Source of the DNA: Microterricola viridarii
GTDB lineage: Bacteria > Actinomycetota > Actinomycetes > Actinomycetales > Microbacteriaceae
Direction of reading: 5' to 3'
Assembly: GCF_001542775.1 (NCBI RefSeq)
Contig: NZ_CP014145.1
Span: forward strand, 2,666,001 to 2,730,000
Length of the DNA: 64,000 nt
Shown: positions 26,963-36,209 of the stretch, piece after piece
Position numbering within the stretch: the stretch's first letter is position 1
Layout of the letters: each line of letters begins with the position of its first letter
Position numbers and translations under genes: made by a program
The notes under the pieces: generated by a model
Told to the model about the DNA's origin: nothing
Databases searched by the model: none
What the model saw: only the letters and a program-made list of their open reading frames with translations

Positions 26963-28129
26963 TCAGGCTCCTCGGTTTGCGGGGGCTGTGACCTCGGAGC
27001 TCGGATCGACACCCGGCCCCTCTTCCGACTCGGCACCACGCTGCCCCGGGAAGCCGTCTTCGATGGTCTCCTCGTTCCAGCCGCCGCGGGATACCCGCTG
27101 ATAGTTGTCGGTGATCGGCTTGCGGGTGGCTTGGAAGGCGGCGAGAGCCTCGGGCAGCGTGGCTGCGGCGGCGAGGGCATCCGCCAGCCCCTGTGCGTCG
27201 AGGACGGCCGAGTTCGCGCCTTGGCCCTGGTGGTGCAGCATCGCGTGCGCTGCGTCGCCCACGAGCACGACAGAATCGGTGTGCCACAGCTCGACGGGGT
27301 CGATGTCGTACGCGGAGCGGCAGTTGACCGTCGCAAGGTCGATGGATTCGGTGATCGCCTCGAAGCGCGGATCGAAGCCGCTCAGAGAGGCGACGATGGT
27401 CGCGCGGTCAATCTCGGGCGACCAGGTGCTGTCGTCGGACGGCACCGTGATGTCGAAGGACACCTGACCGCGGTGGCGCAGCGGCAGCAGGTACAGGTGG
27501 CGATTGGTTGGCGCGTCGAAGTAGACGCGGAAGTCGTCGTCCTCGTCGAAGACGCCCGGCACGAGAGCCATGTCGAACACGGCGCGGTAGGCGTGCTCAT
27601 GGGCGAACACCGGACCGTCGTCACTGAAGAGCGCCCCCCGCACCCGCGAGCTGATGCCGTCGGCGCCGACGACCAGGTCGGCGGTGACGGTCTCGCCGTT
27701 CGCGAAGGAGATCGTCGCGGTCGCACCGTTGTCGACGATCGTCTCCAGGCGGTGGCCGAACTTGATCATGCCGTCCGGCAGCACGCCGAGCAGCGCGTCG
27801 ATGAAGTCCCGACGGTGGATGAGGTGGGTCGTCGTGCCGAACTGCTCTTTCTCTGGCCATTCCTCGGCGTTGAGGAGATGGTCCTGCGGGGTGAGGATGC
27901 GGATGCCGTTGCTCGCTGTGCTGACGGCGGTGATCGCATCCGCCACCCCCCACTCGCGAAAGGCGGCCATCGACGAGGGGCGCAGGCCGATGCCTGCACC
28001 CACCTCCCCGGCTTGGCGGGCCTGCTCGTAGACGGTGACGTGTGCGCCGAGCAGGCTCAGGGCCTTGGCCGTGGATGCGCCTGCGTAGCCCGCGCCGATG
28101 ACGGCGACGGTGAGTCCGTTGATGTCCAT
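26963..28129 (-). CDS. FAD-dependent monooxygenase
   Basis: A 388-residue class A flavin monooxygenase. The N-terminal Rossmann motif is VAVIGAGYAGASTAKALSLLG, the DG motif is VVGADGISSRVRGALF, and the GD motif is VVLVGDAAHAMLHHQGQGANSAVLD. The ATG at 28129 is two bases after the stop of the upstream lactonase-like gene, so they are co-transcribed. It probably hydroxylates an aromatic ring or activated enol; the operon's hydrolases would then open the resulting lactone or ester. The substrate is unknown. Confidence 0.88.
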   Translation of the reverse strand: MDINGLTVAVIGAGYAGASTAKALSLLGAHVTVYEQARQAGEVGAGIGLRPSSMAAFREWGVADAITAVSTASNGIRILTPQDHLLNAEEWPEKEQFGTTTHLIHRRDFIDALLGVLPDGMIKFGHRLETIVDNGATATISFANGETVTADLVVGADGISSRVRGALFSDDGPVFAHEHAYRAVFDMALVPGVFDEDDDFRVYFDAPTNRHLYLLPLRHRGQVSFDITVPSDDSTWSPEIDRATIVASLSGFDPRFEAITESIDLATVNCRSAYDIDPVELWHTDSVVLVGDAAHAMLHHQGQGANSAVLDAQGLADALAAAATLPEALAAFQATRKPITDNYQRVSRGGWNEETIEDGFPGQRGAESEEGPGVDPSSEVTAPANRGA

Positions 28130-28131
28130 GG

Positions 28132-29112
28132 TCACTTGCCTTCTGAGTTGAGGGTGTCGGGGGTGCTCGTGGTGAAGAAGTCGGCGACGTTGCCGATGAA
28201 GAGCTGATCGATGGTGGCGTCGTCGACGCCGTCCTGCCTGAGGTCGGGGATGAGCTGCTCGAACAGGTAGTTGATGGTGTGGCCCTTGACGCCCGGCCAT
28301 CCGAGCGGACTGCAGTTGGCGTCGGCGGCGACGAGCACCTTGTCGGCCTGCCCCGAACGCAGGTACCGCATGAGGTGCTGGAAACGCTCATCGCGGTGCC
28401 GCCCCCAGAACGGTGGGTCAGGAAGTTCGAGGTCGTAGCCGAACGTGTCGAAGCCGATTCGGCCGCCGGCCGAGACGATGCCCTCCTCGTCGACCTTGCC
28501 CTGGCTGACGCCGTCGTCGGCGTGGCCGAAAAGCACGCGGGTGAGCGGCAGTCCCTCCTCTTGAAGGGCGTCAATCGCCGTCGCCGCGTCCACCGCGAGG
28601 TGCGTGATGATCGGCGCACCGGTGGCGAGCGATGCGCGGGCCGCCGCACGGTAGATGCGCAGGTCGAGCGCGGTCAGCTTGAATCCACGGCTGACGCCCA
28701 CCTTGATGATGCCGGCCTTGCCGCCGCTCGTGCCGATGCCGACGGTCAGCTCGTGGATGAACTGGTCGGTGAGGTACTCGACGCTCGCCTCGGCGAAGTG
28801 CTTCAGAGCCGTGTCGCCGCCGACGAATCCGGTCGCGGCGATGATGTTGAGGCCGGTCTTCTCGGCGATCGACTGGTAGTAGTCGATGTCGCGGCCGTTG
28901 CAGATGCCCGTCGCGTCGACGAAGGTCTGCCCGCCGTGCGCGGCGAACGTCCGCAGCTTCGGGATGGTCTCCTCATACCGCTGCTCCGGGGTCTTCCACC
29001 ACCGGGTGTCGAGCTCACTGCCCGGCATCCCGTATCCGATGTGCTCGTGGATCGAGGTGAAGCCAAGCTGCTCAACGGCGATGGGTCCGAGGACGGTGTT
29101 CACGCGGGTCAT
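28132..29112 (-). CDS. phosphotriesterase-family protein (probable lactonase)
   Basis: A 326-residue TIM-barrel metallohydrolase of the PTE family. All binuclear-site ligands are visible: HxH in FTSIHEHIGYG, the carbamylated Lys in KAGIIKVGVSRG, His in ITHLAVDA, His in LFGHADDG and Asp in LVAADANCS. Most bacterial members are lactonases rather than organophosphate hydrolases, and the neighbouring genes fit a lactone or ester role. It is two bases after the frameshifted homologue's stop and two before the monooxygenase. Confidence 0.9.
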   Translation of the reverse strand: MTRVNTVLGPIAVEQLGFTSIHEHIGYGMPGSELDTRWWKTPEQRYEETIPKLRTFAAHGGQTFVDATGICNGRDIDYYQSIAEKTGLNIIAATGFVGGDTALKHFAEASVEYLTDQFIHELTVGIGTSGGKAGIIKVGVSRGFKLTALDLRIYRAAARASLATGAPIITHLAVDAATAIDALQEEGLPLTRVLFGHADDGVSQGKVDEEGIVSAGGRIGFDTFGYDLELPDPPFWGRHRDERFQHLMRYLRSGQADKVLVAADANCSPLGWPGVKGHTINYLFEQLIPDLRQDGVDDATIDQLFIGNVADFFTTSTPDTLNSEGK

Positions 29113-29113
29113 C

Positions 29114-30090
29114 TCAGGCCTCTTTCACTGCGAGCAGGTCACGGGGGTTGTCGATCAGGATGCGACGGATGCCGTCTTCGTCCAGGCCGTGCGCGGCCAG
29201 CTTGGGTGCGAAGTCGGTGAGAACCACCTCGTATGCACCGTTCACGTCGGCGTGGCCCTTGGCGACGCCGACGGCGCCGGCCGAGAGGAGGATGCGGGCT
29301 CCGTGGCCAGCGTCGACGAGCGCGAGGACCAGCGCGGCGCGGTCGTCGTCGCTTGGGGATCCGGCATCCTCGCGGCCGATGTGATCGAACGCAATGTATG
29401 CGCCGCGCTTTGCGACGGCACGAGCAGTGGCACGAACGGTGGCACCGGTGCCGGCTCGGTCAAGACCCGAGACGACGATGCGGTCGGCGGGAAGGCCTTC
29501 GGCGAGCGCGAGCTCGAGCGCCCTGATCGTGTCGGCCGGGGCAGAGAACGCCAGTGCGACACCGGACCGCGTCGCGGCGGACGCGGCTCCCCGCAGCAGG
29601 CTGTCGTCGGTCGGGGTGGCGCCATCGGTGCTCTGGGTGCTCACGATCAGGCCGGCCGGTGCGCGGCGGTCAACGCGCGGATGAACCATGCCGTCGGTCG
29701 CCTCGGCGGCGAACAGCTCGGCGAAGCGCTCGGCCGGCCACGGCGTGGGTGGGTTGGTCTGCGGGGTGAGGAAGTAGCCGCCGAGGTTCTCCTCTGGGCC
29801 CATGCCGGTGGAAGCGACGATGTGCACCCCGGTGCTCCGCGAGAGGGCCTCGTAGAGGGGCAGGTCGCGACCGTGGAACATGCCGGTGCGATCCACGATC
29901 GTTCCGCCCCCGCCGCCTTGAACGCTCTGAGCTTGCTCGCGAGGATGTCGAAAACCTCGGCGCGATCGATCGTGATGTCATACGCGAATTGCGCGCCCGG
30001 CACGACCGAGAGAAGCGCTTCGTGGATGGCGACGACGCCGAGCTCGTCGGCGCCGATCGGGCCGAGGACGGTGTTCACCTGTGCGCTCAT
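29114..30090 (-). pseudogene. frameshifted phosphotriesterase-family homologue lacking catalytic ligands
   Basis: Starting at the ATG at 30090 the product begins SAQVNTVLGPIGADELGVVAIHEALL and reads to KLRAFKAAG; a G5 run (C5 at 29907-29911) then needs one more G to continue as GGTIVDRTGMFHGRDL down to 29114. As it stands the reading frame is broken. The protein also lacks the family's metal ligands: HEA instead of HEH, no IKV lysine (AGLIVSTQST), FSAPAD instead of THL, and SAGAVG instead of DAN. So it is either a decaying duplicate or a non-catalytic partner with a sequencing error in the homopolymer. It is the first gene of the operon. Confidence 0.8.
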
Positions 30091-30118
30091 AGCGAGCCTC
30101 TCCATTGAGTGATGGCAC

Positions 30119-30199
30119 CCGCGCGGACGGCGTCGCGCTCGGGGGTGAGACGATCGTGCCATTCGCTTTACATTCTGTCAAGTGAATTATCGCGATGGG
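30119..30199 (-). promoter_or_regulatory. promoter and TetR operator of the lactonase/monooxygenase operon
   Basis: On the minus strand TTGACA is followed by a 17-bp spacer and CACGAT. An imperfect palindrome CTTTACA-TTC-TGTCAAG (30166-30182) covers the -35. A near-identical block of about 80 bp occurs at 36210-36291 in front of the DUF3500 gene. The divergent TetR gene starts at 30216, so it likely binds here and controls both itself and the operon. Confidence 0.65.
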
Positions 30200-30215
30200 T
30201 GGCTACAGTGGGCGC

Positions 30216-30842
30216 ATGACAAATCTTCGCGAGAAGCAGAAGCAGCAGACACGGCAGTCGCTGCTTGATCACTCGCTGCGGCTCTTCCAGGAGCAGGGGT
30301 ACGTCGCCACCACGATCGACGACATCGCCACGGCGGTCGGAACGACGCGCGTGACCTTCTACGCGCACTTCCCCAACAAGACCGAGCTCGCTCGCTCACT
30401 GTTCGGCGAGCTCAACAGGCACCTCGACCGCCGAGAGAATTCCAGACAGCGATCGACGGCGGGATCGCTGGTCGATGCCGCTCGCGAGGGCAGTTTCCCC
30501 GCGATCCGTGCGTGGATCGGCGAGCAGGCCGAGCGCTGGGCCGACATTCGGCCATACATCACCGTGGTCGAAGAGGCATCGGCCGTCGACCCAGAGATGC
30601 GCGAGCTGCGGGATGCGTGGTTCGGCGAGGTGATCGACGACATCGCCACCGGACTCGCGGAAGCCGACCGCTTCGACGAAGACACCCGACGCTATCGCGG
30701 GTACCTTGCCATGGAGCTGCTGAACAGCGCGAACCTGCGGTGGATCCGGCATCCGTGGGTGCTCGAGAGTGGCCCAGAGCTCGACATACTTGCCGTGGCG
30801 TGGGCGAGCCTGCTCGGCGGCGACCAGCTTCGCGCCCGCTGA
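30216..30842 (+). CDS. TetR family regulator, divergent from the lactonase operon
   Basis: A 208-residue regulator. The helix-turn-helix domain spans residues about 8-55: QTRQSLLDHSLRLFQEQGYVATTIDDIATAVGTTRVTFYAHFPNKTELA in order. The C-terminal ligand domain is family-typical but not specific. The start is the ATG at 30216, 34 bp from the CTTTACA-N3-TGTCAAG operator. It is transcribed divergently from the six-gene operon, the classic arrangement for a repressor that is released by a pathway substrate. Confidence 0.9.
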   Translation: MTNLREKQKQQTRQSLLDHSLRLFQEQGYVATTIDDIATAVGTTRVTFYAHFPNKTELARSLFGELNRHLDRRENSRQRSTAGSLVDAAREGSFPAIRAWIGEQAERWADIRPYITVVEEASAVDPEMRELRDAWFGEVIDDIATGLAEADRFDEDTRRYRGYLAMELLNSANLRWIRHPWVLESGPELDILAVAWASLLGGDQLRAR

Positions 30843-30873
30843 CCGGGGTACCCGGCCCGGTGCGACAGCGAAA

Positions 30874-30916
30874 GCCCCTGGCCCGACGCCGGTGGTAACG
30901 GCGGCGGGCCAGGGGC
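30874..30916. terminator. long bidirectional hairpin terminator
   Basis: GCCCCTGGCCCGACGCCG (30874-30891) pairs with CGGCGGCGGGCCAGGGGC (30899-30916) with one mismatch across a 7-base loop. It lies between the convergent TetR and ABC substrate-binding genes. The T-run is short on both sides. Confidence 0.75.
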
Positions 30917-30951
30917 CGGTTCAGCACTAACCGATCATCAGCACTGCCCGA

Positions 30952-32112
30952 TCACTTGACGCCCCACAGCTTGAGGAACCCGGCCTGGTAGTCGGCGTCG
31001 CCGAACCACTCGCCGCTCGCCTCGGCGTCCGGTGTGAGCGTCAGGTCGGCGACGTTCGACTCGTTGAACGCCCGACGGTAGGGGAAGTCGAGGTTCTCGA
31101 CGGCCGGCTGACCCGATGCCAGGCGTACGGTCGCATCGGCCATGTACCAGGCGAGGGCGGTCTTGTTGTAGCCGACCGAGGACTTCACGTTTCCGTCGGA
31201 GGCCAGGTCCTGCAGGGCCGACAGGTTGGCGTCGACGCTGGCGATCTTCACGTCGTCGCGCGCCGCGGACTGGATGCCCTGGGTGACGGCCGGGAGGAAC
31301 TGGTCGAACTGCGCCTGCACGTAGGTGATGTCCGGGTTGGCGACCAGCGCGGAACTCACCAGGCTCGGCAGCCGCTCGAGCTGGCCGGAGTTGATCTCGA
31401 TGACCTGGGTGGTGCAGTCGGAACAGGCGTCCTTGTACACGGCGAGGATGCCGTAGTCCGCCCATGCCGCCGTGGCGGGGGTGTCGGTCAGCTTGATCAC
31501 GAGCACGTTCGCCTTGGCATCCGAGTCGGCGATGACCCAGTTGGTCGACCAGCTCTGCAGCTTCACCTGGTCCTCGGCGACGTATGCGACCTGAGACGGG
31601 TCTCCGTCACCGCTCGGCGTGGTTGTGGCCTGCACCCACGGGATGCCGGCGGCCTGCAGATCGGAGACTGCCGACGGTGCGAACTCCGGCGTGATGCCGG
31701 ACGTCACCACGGCGCCGGCCTTCGCGTCGATCGCCTGCGCGATGCAGCTCGCGATGTCTGCCGGGTTGGCCTTGCCGTCGCAAATCTCGACCTTGGCGTC
31801 CAGCTGGGAAAGGGCCTCGGTGAAGGCCTTGCCGATGTAGTTCAGGGTCGGAACCTGCAGGGTGGCCGGGATGTAGTACACCGTCTTGCCGGCCAGCGCG
31901 CTGGCATCGACCGCGGGGCCGGGCGCCTCGAACTCGTCGACTGCGACGGATGCCGCATCGACGATGTCCCGGGCCGCCTGCGCCTCGGCGCTCAGCGCTG
32001 CGGCCGGCTCGGCGGTGGTGTCGGTTGACTCGCCTCCGCCGCTGGCACAGCCGGCGAGGATGAGCATGCTGATGGCGGCGACAGCGACGCCAGCAGTGCG
32101 TGATGACTTCAT
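30952..32112 (-). CDS. sugar-type ABC transporter substrate-binding lipoprotein
   Basis: A 386-residue lipoprotein with lipobox ILAGC (Cys about residue 22), anchored outside the membrane. The body is a periplasmic-binding-protein type I fold (ribose/ABC-B family): GKTVYYIPATLQVPTLNYIGKAF, GKANPADIASCIAQAIDAKAGAVVTSG, then DDVKIASVDANLSALQDLA. Residues 24-60 are a low-complexity linker. The ATG follows AAAGGAG. The partners are the permease and ATPase upstream. Its place in a catabolic island suggests uptake of an aromatic glycoside or related compound, but the ligand is unknown. Confidence 0.9.
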   Translation of the reverse strand: MKSSRTAGVAVAAISMLILAGCASGGGESTDTTAEPAAALSAEAQAARDIVDAASVAVDEFEAPGPAVDASALAGKTVYYIPATLQVPTLNYIGKAFTEALSQLDAKVEICDGKANPADIASCIAQAIDAKAGAVVTSGITPEFAPSAVSDLQAAGIPWVQATTTPSGDGDPSQVAYVAEDQVKLQSWSTNWVIADSDAKANVLVIKLTDTPATAAWADYGILAVYKDACSDCTTQVIEINSGQLERLPSLVSSALVANPDITYVQAQFDQFLPAVTQGIQSAARDDVKIASVDANLSALQDLASDGNVKSSVGYNKTALAWYMADATVRLASGQPAVENLDFPYRRAFNESNVADLTLTPDAEASGEWFGDADYQAGFLKLWGVK

Positions 32113-32208
32113 GCGGGTTACTCCTTTGCTTGGTGTTGGGGTGGCGCTCGTGCTCTGGTGCTGTGTTGCGGTGGTGCGGTCGTGCGCTGGTGCCGTGTGC
32201 TGAGCCGG

Positions 32209-33219
32209 TCAGCTCTTGACCCGGCGTTGCAGCAGGTGCGACACGGTGACGGCGATGATGAGCGCCGCCCCGTAGAACACCTCGGTGACCCAGCCGGTGA
32301 GGCCGAGCAGCTGTAGTCCGAAGACTCCGGTGATGAGGAAGTACGCGGCGATCAGCATGCCGAGCGGGTTGAACCGACCGGGCACGACCGCGACGGTGCC
32401 GAGGAAGACAGCGGCGAAGGTGGGCAGCAGATACGCGGATGCCGATGCCGGGTTGAACCCTCCGTTGCCGATCGAGATGACGACCCCGGCGAGGCCAGCG
32501 AGCAGCGAGCTCGCGAGGTAGGCACCGATCCGCACGCGACCCACCGAGATGCCCGCGAGTGACGCGACGGCGCGGTTGGACCCGACGAAGGTCATGTGGC
32601 GGCCGATCGGCGTCGCGCCCATGATGTACGCGACGATGACGACGAGGATCACGCCGTACCAGAACAGGTGCGGCAGCCCTAGGAAGCGTCCGGTCGAGAT
32701 CGCCGCGAGGGCGGGATCGAGACCGCTCACCGTGGTCTCCCCCGACAGGAGGAACGCGAGTCCCCCCGCGACGCTCCACGTACCGAGCGTGACAACGACG
32801 GAGTTGATACCGAGCCCGACGACGAGCGCCGCGTTGATGGCGCCGAACACGAGCGCGATCACGATCGCTCCCACCACGGCGAGCAGGACCGGCCATCCGT
32901 GCAGCACAGCGAGCGACGGCACAGCGACCGCGGCGATGCTGAAGATCCCCGCGAACGACAGGTCGAACTCACCGACAGCCATGGTGATCACGACGCCGAG
33001 CGCGAGGAAGACCACGGGCGTGATCTGGCTGAACACGGTGCGCATCGCGTTGATCGGACTGACGTCACCGGGCACCAGTGCCAGCAGCACCAGGAGCATG
33101 ATGATCCACAGGATCACCAGCGCGTAGCGCGAGAGCAGATCCATGCTGATCCGCCGCAGCGGTGACACCGGCGGGGGGATGACGATGTTTGTGGTCGTCG
33201 GGGTCTGTGTGGTGGTCAT
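32209..33219 (-). CDS. ABC transporter permease, RbsC/BPD-transp-2 type
   Basis: A 336-residue inner-membrane permease with about nine to ten hydrophobic segments. The family stretch is GEFDLSFAGIFSIAAVAVPSLA and further GLGINSVVVTLGTWSVAGGLAFLLSG, NRAVASLAGISVGRVRIGAYLASSLLAGLAGV. The start at 33219 overlaps the ATPase stop (33216) by 4 bp, so the two are coupled. It works with the lipoprotein 97 bp downstream. Confidence 0.9.
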   Translation of the reverse strand: MTTTQTPTTTNIVIPPPVSPLRRISMDLLSRYALVILWIIMLLVLLALVPGDVSPINAMRTVFSQITPVVFLALGVVITMAVGEFDLSFAGIFSIAAVAVPSLAVLHGWPVLLAVVGAIVIALVFGAINAALVVGLGINSVVVTLGTWSVAGGLAFLLSGETTVSGLDPALAAISTGRFLGLPHLFWYGVILVVIVAYIMGATPIGRHMTFVGSNRAVASLAGISVGRVRIGAYLASSLLAGLAGVVISIGNGGFNPASASAYLLPTFAAVFLGTVAVVPGRFNPLGMLIAAYFLITGVFGLQLLGLTGWVTEVFYGAALIIAVTVSHLLQRRVKS

Positions 33220-34750
33220 CGGTCGGCTCCTTCAGTGCTGTGGAAAATCGCGGAGAAGATGTCGTCGGCGGTGAACGGGCGGGAGAGCTCGGTGAGCACC
33301 TTGCCCTCCTCAAGCACGACGACGCGGTCGCAGACGGCGGCGAGATCGTCGACCTCCGAGCTGCACAGCACGACGGCAGCGCCGTCGACGGCAGCCTGGC
33401 GGGTGGCGCGGAGGACAGCCGAGCGTGCGCCAACGTCGACGGCCTGCGTCGGGTCGTCGAGCACAAGCGCCGTCGGCCCCCGAGCAGCCATTTGCCCATG
33501 AGCACCTTTTGCTGGTTACCACCCGAAAAAGTCGCGATGACCGCGTTCCGGTTCGGAGGGGTGACGTCGAAGTTGCGCAGCACGGCCTCCGTCTCTGCCC
33601 GCTGCCACGCCGCTCCCGTCCACCAGGCTCGTCCGCGCGTGCGCAGGTGCGGCAGGGTCACGTTCTCCTGGACCGTCAGCCCGGTGGCCAGCCCCTCGCC
33701 GTGCCGATCCTGCGGGATGTAGGCAACACCCGCGCGCAGCATCCGCCTGATGTTCGCGCTTTCGAGCGGAATCTCGGCACCGTCAACGACGATCGAGCCA
33801 CGCACGCCGGGCGCGGCCGCCGCGATCAGCGCGCCGAGCCCGGAGAGCCCCGAATCGACGCTGCCGGTGAACCCGACCACTTCGCCGCGCTGGATCGTCG
33901 CCGAGACATTGCGGATGCGTCCGCCCCGGATGCCGCGCAGCTCGATTCCGCCTTCGCGGACCTCGGACGGCATGTTCTCCGCGAAGTCGTCGAGCTCGCC
34001 GTAGCGGCCGAGCACAAGGTTCGTCAGCGCTCCCTCGTCGAGGTCGTCGGTGGGCAGCCCCATCTCGACAACCCGACCGTTGCGCAGGGCTGTGACGCGA
34101 TCGGCGATCTGCAGCACCTCGGTGAGGTTGTGGCTGACGATGACGACGGCAGTGCCCTGCGACGTGAGCAGGCGGATCATGCCGTAGAAGTCGTCGAGCG
34201 CCTCATGTGGGATCGCTCTGGACGACTCGTCGAAGACGATCACGCCGCCACCGCGTTTGCGGCCCTGCAGAGCACGCGCGATCGCTACTCCCACGCGCTC
34301 ACTCGGTCGGAGCCGGGCGACCTTGGTCTCGGGGTCGATGTGCCCCAGGTTGAGGAACTCGAGCGACTCGCGAACCGCCGCGGCATCCTTCGCCTTGTTG
34401 ATCCACCCCGTGAACCGGTTGGTGGAGTGCCGACCAACGCGCACGTTCTCACTGACCGACAGGTCGGGAATCAGCCCGAGATCCTGGTGCACGAACGCCA
34501 GGCCCTCTTCATGCAGCCGTGCCGGATCGACCGGGGTGCCGATGCGCTCGCCGTCGACGAAGACCTCTCCCCCGGCGTCGGCGCGATACACGCCGCTGAT
34601 GAGCTTGATCAGCGTCGACTTGCCCGATCCGTTCTGGCCGATGAGGGCGTGCACCTCGCCGGCGCGAACCTCGAGTCGTGCCTCGCTCAGAACCGTGATG
34701 CCCGCGAATGTCTTCGATAGCGAGCGGACTTCGAGCCGTGGTGCAGTCAT
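33216..34750 (-). pseudogene. sugar-type ABC transporter ATPase with a single-base frameshift
   Basis: An RbsA-like protein with two nucleotide-binding halves. Half 1 has Walker A ALIGQNGSGKSTLIKLISG but a degenerate signature (LRPSERVGVAIARAL) and DES in place of DEP. Half 2 has FSGGNQQKVLMGKWLLGG, after which the frame breaks: a G5 run (C5 at 33477-33481) needs a sixth G to continue PTALVLDDPTQAVDVGARS to the stop at 33216. With that base the protein would be of normal length, about 511 residues. A sequencing error, recent mutation or phase variation are all possible. The ATG at 34750 is set by AAAGGAG-less but GAGGTG-containing sequence. Confidence 0.82.
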
Positions 34751-34805
34751 CTCCGCGACACCTCCTCGTGTGGCAAATGAATGATCCGAGACGGCATCGT
34801 CTGAG

Positions 34806-34833
34806 ATCGTGTGTGAAATCCTACGCGATTCAA
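34806..34833 (-). promoter_or_regulatory. GntR-box promoter of the ABC importer operon
   Basis: On the minus strand TTGAAT (34828-34833), 16-bp spacer, CACGAT (34806-34811). The overlapping ATCGTGTGTGAAAT (34806-34819 on plus) resembles the box found at 38545, 47190 and 47991. It places the importer under the same regulator as the monooxygenase and dienelactone-hydrolase operons. Confidence 0.5.
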
Positions 34834-34848
34834 CGCGTTAGAACTAGA

Positions 34849-36153
34849 TCAATCGTGTGCGATCTTCCAGGCGTCTCGTAATGCGCGTCCATAGTCGTTG
34901 CCGTTGGGCATCCGAAGGGTCGTGTGCACGTGGAATCGCGCCGGCAGCCGGTTGTTCAGCCAGACGCCCGCATGGTGATCGAGCTCGGCGAGCAGAACCG
35001 GGCTGTGGATCCGGAAGTAGAACGGCTGCGTGCCATCGGTCGCTCCGTACCAGCTGAAGAAGGTCTCGTCGCGATGTGCGTCGAACTCCGCGAGGGTGGC
35101 CGCCCGCTGCGGCTCCACCAGCAGAAGCAAGAAGTCCTCGGCGATCGCGCGCAGCCTCGACCACTGGTCGTCAGAGAGCGCCGCCGCCGAAATCCCCTCG
35201 TACGGCACGACCCGGTTGTCGCGGAACGCTCCAGCCACGTGACGTTCGTCAGCGGGATGGAGCCTCCCCTCCGGCATTGCCCGGTCGAGCACCGAGTTGT
35301 ACACGACTGCTTCGCCTCGCTGCTCGTCGTCCAGTGACTCGGCGAGCGCGATGGCGAGTTGCTCACGGGCATCGAAGAGCGGTGGGCGCTCGTCATCGGA
35401 CAGCGCGGGCTCTGCGCCCAAAAACACCGGTGCGATCACGTGCCTGCCACCGACGGAGACGAAGTTGAGTGCGACGTGGTGACCGAAGAGCTGCCAGCCC
35501 CACGGCTCATCGGGCGACGGTGTTCCATAGAGAGCGAACCAGTAGCTGCGATCGTTCATGATCGTCGGCAGGTCGACCAGCTCACCGAGGTATCCATTCA
35601 AGGCCATGGCCTCGGCGACGCGCTCGTAGCCGGCCGGGCTCAGAGACGCTTCCACGACGCCCAGCGCCGCCCGCACGACCTCGTCACTCTGCTCCTCCAG
35701 GCGGAGCCCAATGCGGAAGAACACGAATTCGGGGTTGCTCCATCCGCGCCATTCATCGGCATCGATCGGATAGCAGAGCTTCACGCGCTGCTGCGGCGTG
35801 AGCAGATCGAGCAGGGCCAGGGCGGCATCCGATGGCCCCGGCTCCGGTTGAGGGCGCTCCGGCAGGGCGTAGAGCCCCTCGCGCGGACGCCCGTCTGTTG
35901 TAATGCCGACGAACGGCTCGTCGTAGAGCCGCTTCCAATACTCCAGCAGCTCGCGCAGGAACGGCGCAGCGTAGCGGTCCGCGGCGAACTGCTCGTAGTC
36001 CATCCCGCGCACGTCAGCAAGCATCGGATCATCGAGAGCAATGAGGTTCTCGCGATAGCTCCCGGCGCTCAGCTCAACGGCCTGCTCACGGCCGGCGACG
36101 CGGTCGGTGGAGAAGAAGTCGTCAATGTCGTTCTGCGGGGCGTGCTCATTCAT
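34849..36153 (-). CDS. DUF3500 domain-containing protein
   Basis: A 434-residue protein of the DUF3500 family. Recognisable blocks are FGHHVALNFVSVGGRHVIAPVFLGAEPA and QPFYFRIHSPVLLAELDHHAGVW, with conserved His residues in GHH and HSP and in FHVHTTLRMPNGNDYG near the C-terminus. There is no signal peptide. The function of the family is not established; members often lie in catabolic clusters. It is read from the duplicated TetR-type promoter. The last codons overlap an ATCGTGTGCGAT sequence at 34852-34863. Confidence 0.82.
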   Translation of the reverse strand: MNEHAPQNDIDDFFSTDRVAGREQAVELSAGSYRENLIALDDPMLADVRGMDYEQFAADRYAAPFLRELLEYWKRLYDEPFVGITTDGRPREGLYALPERPQPEPGPSDAALALLDLLTPQQRVKLCYPIDADEWRGWSNPEFVFFRIGLRLEEQSDEVVRAALGVVEASLSPAGYERVAEAMALNGYLGELVDLPTIMNDRSYWFALYGTPSPDEPWGWQLFGHHVALNFVSVGGRHVIAPVFLGAEPALSDDERPPLFDAREQLAIALAESLDDEQRGEAVVYNSVLDRAMPEGRLHPADERHVAGAFRDNRVVPYEGISAAALSDDQWSRLRAIAEDFLLLLVEPQRAATLAEFDAHRDETFFSWYGATDGTQPFYFRIHSPVLLAELDHHAGVWLNNRLPARFHVHTTLRMPNGNDYGRALRDAWKIAHD

Positions 36154-36209
36154 CGGATGCTCCGGTGTTCACTGGTGGGCTAGGGGGCGGCGCACGGCTC
36201 AGACACACC

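Noticed and set aside
30187..30399. Small minus-strand frames opposite the TetR gene
   Set aside because: Overlap the operator and the clear helix-turn-helix coding sequence; no motif.
34852..34863. ATCGTGTGCGAT as a further GntR box
   Set aside because: It is an exact match but lies in the last codons of the DUF3500 gene with no promoter beside it; I left it out of the firm site list, though it may help bind the neighbouring site at 34806.
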